Assembly: GCA_947632605.1 (NCBI GenBank)
Contig: CANRPX010000005.1
Coordinates: 1 to 64,000, forward strand
DNA: 64,000 nt
Origin: an uncultured Clostridia bacterium
GTDB lineage: Bacteria > Bacillota > Clostridia > TANB77 > CAG-508
Direction of reading: 5' to 3'
Part shown: positions 20,036 to 29,124 of the stretch, piece by piece
Layout of the letters: each line of letters opens with the position of its first letter
Numbering within the stretch: the first letter of the stretch is position 1
Position numbers and translations under genes: made by a program
The notes under the pieces: generated by a model
The model's input: the letters and a program-made list of their open reading frames with translations, nothing else
Database searches by the model: none
Told to the model about the DNA's origin: nothing

Positions 20036-20531
20036 AATATTTTTTATAAGGTTTTAATTTACATTTTCCTCTAACTTCATTTGCTTCTTCATCAAAATAC
20101 AATATTGGCTTTATTTCATCTCCATTTTCTGGATCGAGTATTGTAATCGGTCTTTTCATATTTGGAGTATAAGCAAAATCTTTGTAATCTGTTTCTTCTT
20201 CATAATATAGTGTTTCAAATCTCATTGGCATTGGTTTTTTAGAAATTTTTATTACATCATAATCCAAAAATCCCATATTTATTACCACCTTATCACTTCT
20301 AAAAGAAAGAATGATAAGTGGATTTCCTTCAGGTGCAGGGTTACTTACAAAGAAAGTTTTTTTCTTTTTAGTTCCTACAAATTCTTCAGTAAACTCTAAT
20401 CTTTCAACAGTATATTTAGGAGCATTTTTTAAAAACTCCTTTTCTGTTCTATTCACTTTATAAATTACAGTTGAAACACCTTCTGGATCTGTAATACTAA
20501 AATATTTTCCATGTAAACTTTCGTCAACCAT
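20010..20531 (-). CDS. conserved-looking hypothetical protein
   Basis: ORF with RBS context, no recognised domain. Confidence 0.55.
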   Translation of the reverse strand: MVDESLHGKYFSITDPEGVSTVIYKVNRTEKEFLKNAPKYTVERLEFTEEFVGTKKKKTFFVSNPAPEGNPLIILSFRSDKVVINMGFLDYDVIKISKKPMPMRFETLYYEEETDYKDFAYTPNMKRPITILDPENGDEIKPILYFDEEANEVRGKCKLKPYKKYFAFEVRQK

Positions 20532-20646
20532 TTATTTACACTCCTTTAAAAGTTTCTTAAAATGTGATTTCATCTTTTGTAAAAGACATAATTATTATAC
20601 AGTAATACTCTACAAAAGTCAATCATATAGCTTGCTCTTTCAAGTA

Positions 20647-21546
20647 TTAGCTTAAGTTTCTCGGATTAAAATCTGATACTTTTTTCATTTTTTTGAATAA
20701 TTCTAATTCTTCTTCATTTGGTGAACTTGGAATCATTATCTTTGTATCTAAAATAAGTTTTCCTCTTCCACCTCGTCCATCTTTATAACCTTTATTTTCT
20801 ATTTCTATTTTTTCTCCACTTTGAATTCCTGCTGGTACATATACAGATACATCTTCATTTATTCCATGAAATACGACTTTAGTACTAAGAGCTGCTTCCC
20901 AAGGGGTTAAATATAAATTAGATTTTAAGTTATAACCTTCTAAACAAAATCTATCATCATTTTTAATTTTTACTCTTATAAATAGGTCTCCATTTTTTCC
21001 ACCATTTGATCCTTGTTTTCCCTGACCTACTATTCTGATTTTTTCATTGTTTTGAATTCCTGCTGGAACTTCTACTTTTAATTTTTTTAGTTTTCCATCT
21101 ATTGTTCTAACACCAATAGATTGCTCTTTTCCTCTAAATGCATCTTCTATTGAAAGATCAATTTCTGTTTCTATATTTTGCCCTCTAATTGGTTCCTTCT
21201 TTCTTTTTTCTTTTTTAGATACAGTTTCAGCATCTACTGTTCCGAAAAACATATTAAAAAAGTCGCTAGATAAAGAGCCTTTTTTTCTTTTACTTTCTTC
21301 ATAAGAAGCATTTCTTTTTCCTATGGTTCTATTCCATAATCTATCATATTTTCTTTTGCTTACATTGTCTGAAAGAACTCTATAAGCTTCATTTATATCT
21401 TTAAATCTTTCTTCATTTCTTGAATTTGCAATATTTACATCAGGATGATATTTTTTAGCTTGTTCTCTATATGCTGTTTTTATTTGTGTCATAGTAACTT
21501 TGTTGTGTGGTAAATCTAAAATTTTGTAATAATCTTTAAAAATCAT
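20647..21546 (-). CDS. DnaJ/CbpA-like co-chaperone without the zinc-finger domain
   Basis: J-domain (YYKILDLPHN...KYHPDVN) and DnaJ C-terminal domains; likely start is the internal Met MIFKDYY. Confidence 0.85.
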   Translation of the reverse strand: MIFKDYYKILDLPHNKVTMTQIKTAYREQAKKYHPDVNIANSRNEERFKDINEAYRVLSDNVSKRKYDRLWNRTIGKRNASYEESKRKKGSLSSDFFNMFFGTVDAETVSKKEKRKKEPIRGQNIETEIDLSIEDAFRGKEQSIGVRTIDGKLKKLKVEVPAGIQNNEKIRIVGQGKQGSNGGKNGDLFIRVKIKNDDRFCLEGYNLKSNLYLTPWEAALSTKVVFHGINEDVSVYVPAGIQSGEKIEIENKGYKDGRGGRGKLILDTKIMIPSSPNEEELELFKKMKKVSDFNPRNLS

Positions 21547-21756
21547 TTCAACATCCCCCGAACTCATAAAAAAATTCAAAAATATTATATCATCTTCATG
21601 TAATTTTGTGAAGTTTTTTATTAAATAAAAAATAATTTTTTTCATTTATATTTTATATTATATTATCAAATTTAATAAAGTTTTAAGATTTCGTTAACTT
21701 TTCCTTAATAAGTTTTTTATATAATTTTAATAAATTTATAAAAGAGAGGATTTTTT

Positions 21757-22536
21757 ATGCACTATCAAAATTCTATAAACAAATCTACTTATAAAAAGAA
21801 AAAAATAAAATTTATTAGAATAGTAATAATTTTAATAATTATATTCGAAATAATAAATTTATATAAAAAATATAATCACTTAATTATCAAATTCATAAAC
21901 AATATTACAGCTCCTTCAAAATATGAAGTAATTAAACAAGATTATAATGATAATTATTCTGGAAAAGGACAAGAAAAAATATCTAATAAAGATGGCTATT
22001 TTACAACTTTTACAACAATAGAAGCAAACAAAAAAATTTACATTGAATATAAGCAAAATGGTACAAGCAGTTGGGCAAATAACATATATTGGGGTGGTAG
22101 TATGGAAGAAAACGGATGTGGAATTACTGCTATGTCAATAGTCTTAAGTGGTTATAATAAAAACTATACTCCCGAAGACTTAAGAAAAAAATACTATCCT
22201 GTTTTAAATTATGGAAATCTTTCTAAAGAATTATCTAAAACTTTTGATATTGATAATACTGATTTTTATTATGATGATGTACATCTTTCAAAAAATTCTC
22301 TTACTGAACACTTATTAACAAATAGGCCTATAATCATTTGTGTTTGGAATGAAAATGGAAATAATAGATGGACAAATAAATCTCATTATATGGTTCTTCT
22401 AGCAACAGATGGAAATGGTATGGTATATGTATCAAATCCAAATGGAAAACAAAATGATATAAATAGTTCTGGATGGTATAATTTCAGTGAAATCATACCC
22501 TATATAGCAAAAGCATTATATGTAGAAAAATATTAA
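21757..22536 (+). CDS. membrane-anchored C39-like cysteine peptidase
   Basis: N-terminal TM; NGCGITAMSIVLSGY (Cys), SHYMVLLATDGNGMVYVSNP (His, Asn/Asp). Confidence 0.65.
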   Translation: MHYQNSINKSTYKKKKIKFIRIVIILIIIFEIINLYKKYNHLIIKFINNITAPSKYEVIKQDYNDNYSGKGQEKISNKDGYFTTFTTIEANKKIYIEYKQNGTSSWANNIYWGGSMEENGCGITAMSIVLSGYNKNYTPEDLRKKYYPVLNYGNLSKELSKTFDIDNTDFYYDDVHLSKNSLTEHLLTNRPIIICVWNENGNNRWTNKSHYMVLLATDGNGMVYVSNPNGKQNDINSSGWYNFSEIIPYIAKALYVEKY

Positions 22537-22550
22537 AATTTCCCCCAAAA

Positions 22551-22602
22551 AAATGAATTTATAAATCTAAATATTTTTTAGTATTTTATAAATTCATTTT
22601 TT
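22551..22602. terminator. bidirectional terminator between convergent genes
   Basis: AAATGAATTTATAAA...TTTATAAATTCATTT. Confidence 0.65.
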
Positions 22603-22641
22603 ATATTTTAATATTAATTTTTTAAACTATATTTTTCTAAA

Positions 22642-23892
22642 TTATTTCTTTACAGCTTTGCTACCTTTTACTCCACCTTGCATTGCAAGAATGTTTTGAT
22701 CATAAGAAAAAGTTAGTTTTTCTTTATCTCTATGTCTTTTTATTGCTATATCTATTATTTCATCTAATTCTTTTTCAAAAGGCTTTCCTGTAGCTTCCCA
22801 AAGATAAAAAGATAATGCACCTGGAATAGTATTTATTTCATTTACATATACTTTATCTTCTTTAGTATCTATTAAAAAGTCTACTCTAGCAACACCACTA
22901 CAACCTAAAACTTTAAATACTTCTTTACTTAATTTTTGAATTTCTTCTGTTTTTTCTTTACTTATATCTGCTGGAATTTTTTTGTTTGAAAATTCATTAT
23001 TTTCATTTTTTGCTCCACTTGTTTTTGGTGAATCAAATTTTATAGAAGTACCTTTTCCAGCAATAGTTCCACCTTTTGTTTTTCCATCTCCAATATATTT
23101 ATCAGCATAACTTAAAATCTCATCAGAAAAGAATGGTTCTTCACATACTGATGTTTCACTTTCTGTTAAATTTCCAATTACAGAACAATTTATTTCTTTT
23201 AAATTTTCTACTGCTTTTTCAACAATTATTCTATCTGCAAATTCCATTGCAAACTCAATTGCTTCTTCTAATTCTGCTTTGTTTTTAGCCTTTTTTATTC
23301 CTACACTAGAGCCTAAATTTCCAGGTTTTACTATAACTGGATAATCTAATTTTTCTTCTATCTCATTTAATATTTTTTCTTCATCTTTTATGTATTCAAT
23401 TGAATAAAAAGAAACAAAGTCTACAACAGGAATTCCTGATTCTCTTAAAACTTTTTTCTGTAAAATTTTATCCATTCCTATACTAGATGCCATTATATCT
23501 GGCCCAACATAAGGTATTCCAAGTAATGTAACAAAACCTGCTATTGTTCCATCTTCACAATTTGTTCCATGAACTATTGGAAAAGCAACATCTATTGTAT
23601 TTAAAACTCTTTTTCCAATTAGTGGAGCTGGATTTCTAACTACTTTTACACCTTCTCCATCATTTATTACTGCTACTTTATAGCATCTTTTTAATAATAC
23701 ATCCATATCTCTAAATGAATATAAATCTAATAAATCATCTCCTGTATACATTACACCATTTTTAGCAATATATATAGGAACTATTTCATATTTTTCTGGA
23801 TCTAAGCTTGAAATAGCTTGGTTCATAGTAATAACAGAAATTTCATGTTCTACTGAAGCTCCTCCAAAAAAAACACCTACTTTTATTTTCAT
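22642..23892 (-). CDS. ddl: D-alanine--D-alanine ligase family protein
   Basis: FGGASVEHEISVIT, VIVKPGNLGSSVGI, VARVDF, NEINTIPG. Confidence 0.85.
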   Translation of the reverse strand: MKIKVGVFFGGASVEHEISVITMNQAISSLDPEKYEIVPIYIAKNGVMYTGDDLLDLYSFRDMDVLLKRCYKVAVINDGEGVKVVRNPAPLIGKRVLNTIDVAFPIVHGTNCEDGTIAGFVTLLGIPYVGPDIMASSIGMDKILQKKVLRESGIPVVDFVSFYSIEYIKDEEKILNEIEEKLDYPVIVKPGNLGSSVGIKKAKNKAELEEAIEFAMEFADRIIVEKAVENLKEINCSVIGNLTESETSVCEEPFFSDEILSYADKYIGDGKTKGGTIAGKGTSIKFDSPKTSGAKNENNEFSNKKIPADISKEKTEEIQKLSKEVFKVLGCSGVARVDFLIDTKEDKVYVNEINTIPGALSFYLWEATGKPFEKELDEIIDIAIKRHRDKEKLTFSYDQNILAMQGGVKGSKAVKK

Positions 23893-23918
23893 TTTTATTT
23901 CCTTTCTATACTTATATT

Positions 23919-25499
23919 TTATAAGTAATTATCTGGTAAATCATTTTCTAATAGCACAACACTATTATTTGTTATAATAGAATTCATTTTACCTAATGCA
24001 TCTTGTAAATTTTCTGCTATATAAATATTTTCATCTAGATAATTTTTTTCTTTAATTCCATTATATATTGGAATAGTTTGTTGTGCTCCTACCAATATAA
24101 TAAAGTCTGCACTGTCAGCTGCATTTCTTCCTAAATCTTTATTAATTTTTACAGAGTCATTGCCTAATTCCACAATTCCAGGTGTTATCAAAATTCTCTT
24201 TTTATTTTCAAAAGATTTTAAAACTTCTAATGCCATTTTTGCACCTTTTACATTTGAATTATAAGCATCATCTATAATTATATTTCCATTTGGATTTTGT
24301 TTTAGTTCTAATCTATGTGGTACTGGTCTTATATATTTTACTCCTATTTTTATTTCTTCTTCTGAAAGTCCTAGTTTATCAGCAATAGCAATTGCACACA
24401 CAATATTTAGTATATTTAAATCTCCAAGTAATCTAGTTTTTATACTAATTTTGTTTTTATTTGGTATAACAACATCAAAAGAAGAACCTCTTTCTGTTAT
24501 ATGAATATTTGTAGCATAATAATCAGCACCTTGTGATAATCCATATTTAACCATCTTTTTAGTAATCTTTGAATTTCTTATATTTTCATCTTCCCAATTT
24601 ACAAAAGCTAATCCTTCATTATCTGGAAGACTATCTATTAATTCTAATTTTGTTTTTCTTACATTTTCCAAATTTTTAAAAGTATCTAAATGTTGAGGAC
24701 CAATTGCTGTAAGTATTCCATAAGTTGGATTTACAATATCTGTAATTTCTTTTATGTCTCCTACATATTTTGCTCCCATTTCACATATAAATAATTGATG
24801 CATTGGTGTTAATTTTTCGTTTATAGTTCTTACAACTCCCATTGTCGTATTATAGCTTTCTGGTGTCATCAAAGTATTATATTTTTGTGAAAGAATAGTA
24901 TTTACTATATATTTAGTACTTGTTTTTCCATAACTTCCAGTAATTCCTACTACTTTTAAATTTGGAACTTCTTGTAATTTATTTTTAGCTTTTTTGCAAA
25001 AGCCTCTTCTTATACTTTTTTCTAATGGTTTATTTATTATACTAACAATATAAACAAAAGTATATGCTAAAACTGTACATACATTTGCAACTATCATTAC
25101 ATATTTGAAGTTTAAAGTATTAGCAAAAAATACTAATAATGCAAATAAAATCAAATATGTAGTATAAACTCTTTTTATTCTAGCAGTTACTACAAATGGT
25201 TTCTTTTCTTTTCTTTTTTGAAAAGAAAAAATTAAATATAATAAAATAAATATTTCAATAATTAAGCCAATTCTAGTTACAATTTCATCACTACTTAAAA
25301 TCAATATAGATGGAATTATCAAAAGTATTATTGTTTTAATATTTAAAACTTTGCTTAAATATCTTTTCATCCATACAGCATATCTATCTATATAATAGTT
25401 TTCTAACTGTAAAATATGTAATCCGTGCCTAGTAACTCTATAAAAATAAGTAAATATTAAAATTAAAGTAAAGTTTAATAAAACTTTTTCCATTAGCAC
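23919..25499 (-). CDS. murF: MurF-type Mur ligase with N-terminal membrane domain
   Basis: GITGSYGKTSTK, DDAYNSNVKGAKMAL; several N-terminal TM helices. Confidence 0.8.
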   Translation of the reverse strand: MLMEKVLLNFTLILIFTYFYRVTRHGLHILQLENYYIDRYAVWMKRYLSKVLNIKTIILLIIPSILILSSDEIVTRIGLIIEIFILLYLIFSFQKRKEKKPFVVTARIKRVYTTYLILFALLVFFANTLNFKYVMIVANVCTVLAYTFVYIVSIINKPLEKSIRRGFCKKAKNKLQEVPNLKVVGITGSYGKTSTKYIVNTILSQKYNTLMTPESYNTTMGVVRTINEKLTPMHQLFICEMGAKYVGDIKEITDIVNPTYGILTAIGPQHLDTFKNLENVRKTKLELIDSLPDNEGLAFVNWEDENIRNSKITKKMVKYGLSQGADYYATNIHITERGSSFDVVIPNKNKISIKTRLLGDLNILNIVCAIAIADKLGLSEEEIKIGVKYIRPVPHRLELKQNPNGNIIIDDAYNSNVKGAKMALEVLKSFENKKRILITPGIVELGNDSVKINKDLGRNAADSADFIILVGAQQTIPIYNGIKEKNYLDENIYIAENLQDALGKMNSIITNNSVVLLENDLPDNYL

Positions 25500-25506
25500 T
25501 TCCCCT

Positions 25507-26274
25507 TTATTTATCGTTTTTTAAAAATTCATTTAATACACTGTTTACATTATTTATATTTTCTAAATAAGAAAAATGTGTTGAACCAGCATATTCAATT
25601 AATCCACAATCTGGTATTAATTTTTCCATTTTTTTTGCGTCACTTATTGGAGTATCTTTATCTAAACTACCCCAAAAAAGTAAAGTTGGAACACTAATCT
25701 TTGGTAATAAATAGCTCAAATCTTCATTTACAATTAATTTCATTGTTTCTTTCAAAACATTTGCTGATAATTTATAATCTTGTGAGCCAACATTGTTTCT
25801 TAGTTTTTCTTTGAATTTTTTAATACTTTTAGTATTAGGTAATAAATTTAAAAGAAATTTTCCTGTTTTATAAAAAGCAACTTTTAAATAATATCCTAAA
25901 CTTCTTTTAGGTTTTATCCCTGCACTATCAATTAAAACTACTTTTTTAGCAGAAACTATACCTCTTCCGACTGCATTTATTATAATTCTTCCGCCATTTG
26001 AATGACCTATTAAAATTGGATTTTTTATTTGAAGTTTATCAACAAATTCTTTTAAAAAGTCACCAAAATCATTTGCTGTTAAAGGGTGCTCTGGCAAATC
26101 ACTTTTACCAAAACCAATTACATCTACTAAGTAAACCTCAAAATTTTTACAAAGTTCATTTGCTATTGGTCTCATAGTTTCTAAGTTAGTAAGCCAACCA
26201 TGTAACAAAATTACTGGATTTCCTTTGCCCATAATTTCATAATAAATATTACAGTCTTTTACTTTAACTTGCAA
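25507..26274 (-). CDS. alpha/beta hydrolase
   Basis: VILLHGWL, GHSNGGRI, GSTHFSYLE. Confidence 0.85.
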   Translation of the reverse strand: MQVKVKDCNIYYEIMGKGNPVILLHGWLTNLETMRPIANELCKNFEVYLVDVIGFGKSDLPEHPLTANDFGDFLKEFVDKLQIKNPILIGHSNGGRIIINAVGRGIVSAKKVVLIDSAGIKPKRSLGYYLKVAFYKTGKFLLNLLPNTKSIKKFKEKLRNNVGSQDYKLSANVLKETMKLIVNEDLSYLLPKISVPTLLFWGSLDKDTPISDAKKMEKLIPDCGLIEYAGSTHFSYLENINNVNSVLNEFLKNDK

Positions 26275-26436
26275 ATTTCCCTCCTATATGTAATCCACAA
26301 AATTGTAAGATTTTGTGGAATTTTTCTTACTATAATTTATTCAAATTAAAAGTTTTTGTTACTGGTAATATATTATAACAATATTATTACAATTTCAAGT
26401 TTTATCAATATAAAAAGAATAAAAATAAAAAATATC

Positions 26437-27780
26437 TTATACTGTTAAAGTTCCTCCTGGTGTATCTAAAATTACAAGAATATCTTCTTCTTTTCCTGTT
26501 TCTACATTTATATAAACTAAAAATTCTTTTTCTTCTACTTTTCCTTTAAATTCATAGCAATTAATCTCTGTTTTCCATTCAGTAGGAATTATTGCCATAT
26601 TTTCAGACATTATTTCTAATTTTGGATTTAGTTTTTCTCTTGCTTCATCAATTGAAATTTTTGGTTCTATATACTTTCTTTCTGTATGAGAATTTAAATA
26701 TCCGCTTGTTTCTATTCCTAAAACTTCTCCATTATCTAATGCAATTCTAACTTTTATTAAATCTGGATATACAATTATTCCATTATCATTATATGCATAA
26801 TTTATTGTTACAATATTTCCCTGTTTTACAAAATATGTTTCTTTCATATTTTCAAAGCCTTTGTCAGACAAATAACTTTTTCCAATTTCATTTGCCTCTT
26901 CTTGTGAAATTTTTTCTTCATAAACTTCTCTATCTAAATTAGTTTCAACAATATGTCCACCTTTTTTGGAAACCATTATACTATATTTTTCTTCTTTGCC
27001 TTTCAATTTTACAGAAAAATCATAAGATGGAATATCTGCATTTTCCAAAGAAGAATTTGTTTCTATTGCTTCAAAATCTTCTCCAAAAAATTCTTGTACT
27101 TTTTTCTTAGCATTTTCTTCATCTATGTTATCTCCTGTTAATCCTAATTTTTCTTTTTTATTTATATGATCTGAATATGCGCCATCATAAATTAATCCTT
27201 CATAATCATTTAAATTGTCATCAATATTTGAAAATACATTTATACTATCTACTGATTGTGCAAATTTTGCTTCTGAATTTAAATTTAAATCATCCCAACT
27301 AATTTCTCCATTATAAATTTCTTCTGATAATTGATTTAAAGTATTTTCTAAGTCCACACTATATTTATACATAGTTTCTAAATTATTAAAATCTTCTTCA
27401 GATAATTCTTCTCCATTTATATTTTTTCTAGACAAAGAATAAGAATAATCACTTACTTGATTCAAAAATTTTGCAGTTTGTGATAGACCTTCATTTTCTG
27501 AAAAAATTCTTGATAAATAAACCATTCCTAAATTAGAATCTCTCCAAATTTGAGTTAAAGTTTGTGCTGCATGTTCTGGGCTTTTTGAAATCATTGCCTT
27601 TGCTAAATAATTTTCTACACTATTTACGTAATTTACTAAATTACTAAAAGCTTCTGTATAATTATTTTTATTTAAATTATTATACTCTTCTCTTAATTTA
27701 AAGGCATAATATCCTGTCACAAAAGTTAGAATAATTAGAATAATAATGCATGCTATAAGCCATCTGCTTTTATCTACCAT
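26437..27780 (-). CDS. ypeB: germination protein YpeB-like
   Basis: N-terminal TM, YLAKAMISKSPEHAAQTLTQIWRDSNLGMVYLSR, PepSY-type C-terminal region. Confidence 0.8.
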   Translation of the reverse strand: MVDKSRWLIACIIILIILTFVTGYYAFKLREEYNNLNKNNYTEAFSNLVNYVNSVENYLAKAMISKSPEHAAQTLTQIWRDSNLGMVYLSRIFSENEGLSQTAKFLNQVSDYSYSLSRKNINGEELSEEDFNNLETMYKYSVDLENTLNQLSEEIYNGEISWDDLNLNSEAKFAQSVDSINVFSNIDDNLNDYEGLIYDGAYSDHINKKEKLGLTGDNIDEENAKKKVQEFFGEDFEAIETNSSLENADIPSYDFSVKLKGKEEKYSIMVSKKGGHIVETNLDREVYEEKISQEEANEIGKSYLSDKGFENMKETYFVKQGNIVTINYAYNDNGIIVYPDLIKVRIALDNGEVLGIETSGYLNSHTERKYIEPKISIDEAREKLNPKLEIMSENMAIIPTEWKTEINCYEFKGKVEEKEFLVYINVETGKEEDILVILDTPGGTLTV

Positions 27781-27959
27781 ATATTTCTCCTCTCATAATT
27801 TTTTCTTATTTTTTCCAGCATTTTTAAAAAATATACTTAAAATCTATTTAATTTCAATATTGCTTGATTAAATTTTAAATTAATATAATTTTAATTTTTA
27901 AAAATTGTTTTTTCTTTAAAATCATGATATAATTTTAGAACATTTGAAAGGAATAAAAT

Positions 27960-29093
27960 ATGAAAAAGATATTAATTTTTTATGGTTCTTATGGTGGTGG
28001 CCATCTTTCAGCAGCAAAAACAATCGACACTTATTTAAAAGAGCATTATAAAGATGAAGTTGAAACAAAATTAGTAGATTGTATTGAGTATATAAACAAA
28101 TACATAAATAAAGTTTCAACAGAAGCATATAAAGAACTTGCTAAAAAGGCTCCATGGGCTTGGAAACATGTTTATAATAATTCTCAAAATGGTGCTCTTT
28201 CTTATATAAGTAATACAACAAATAAACTAATGGCTTTAAAATTAAATTCTCTTTTACAACAATTTAAACCAGATTTAATCATATCTACACATCCATTTTC
28301 TAGCCAGATGTGTGCTATATTAAAACAAAAGGGAAAAATCAATTGCAAAATCGCAACAATTCTTACAGATTATCATATTCACGAACAGTGGCTTGTTTCT
28401 TATAAATATATTGATTACTTTTTTGTTGCAAATGAACAAATGAAAATGGATATGATTGGAAAAGGAATTAGCGACCAAAGAATTTTTGTAACTGGAATTC
28501 CAGTATCTGATAAATTTTTAAAAAAATATGATAAAAAACAAATATTAACTGACCTTAATTTATCTCCAGAAAAAGAGACTATTCTTTTCTTTGCTGGTGG
28601 TGAATTTGGACTTGGAAGAAATATCACATATTTAGTTTTAAAAGTTTTAATTCGATTGTTTAAAGAATTGCAAGTTATAGCAATTTCAGGCAAAAATAAA
28701 AAAATGAATAAAAAATTTAATGAACTTGTAAAAGTAACAAATTCTCAAGATAGAGTTAAAATTTTAGAATATACAGATAAAGTTCCTGAACTTATGAATG
28801 CATGTGTAGCAGTCATTACAAAAGCTGGAGGGCTTACTTTAACAGAAGCATTAGTTTCTAATCTTCCTATTGCAATTATTAATCCAATACCAGGTCAAGA
28901 AGAACAAAATACAGAATATTTAGTTCATAATGGTGCTGCTATTTGGATAAAAAAAGGAGACAGTATTGCTAGAACTTTAAAATATCTTTCTAAAAATAGA
29001 GATAGATTAAGAGATATGAAAAAAAGAGCTAAGCTAATTGCAAAACCAAATTCAACACAAGATATATGTAAAATTTTATTAGAAATAAATTAA
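27960..29093 (+). CDS. MGDG synthase/UgtP-like diacylglycerol glycosyltransferase
   Basis: FYGSYGGGHLSAAKTI, TDYHIHEQW, KAGGLTLTEAL, GQEEQNTEYL. Confidence 0.85.
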   Translation: MKKILIFYGSYGGGHLSAAKTIDTYLKEHYKDEVETKLVDCIEYINKYINKVSTEAYKELAKKAPWAWKHVYNNSQNGALSYISNTTNKLMALKLNSLLQQFKPDLIISTHPFSSQMCAILKQKGKINCKIATILTDYHIHEQWLVSYKYIDYFFVANEQMKMDMIGKGISDQRIFVTGIPVSDKFLKKYDKKQILTDLNLSPEKETILFFAGGEFGLGRNITYLVLKVLIRLFKELQVIAISGKNKKMNKKFNELVKVTNSQDRVKILEYTDKVPELMNACVAVITKAGGLTLTEALVSNLPIAIINPIPGQEEQNTEYLVHNGAAIWIKKGDSIARTLKYLSKNRDRLRDMKKRAKLIAKPNSTQDICKILLEIN

Positions 29094-29095
29094 AA

Positions 29096-29123
29096 AAATT
29101 CCCTAATTTATATTAGGGAATTC
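29096..29123. terminator. bidirectional terminator
   Basis: AATTCCCTAAT TTAT ATTAGGGAATT. Confidence 0.75.
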
Positions 29124-29124
29124 T

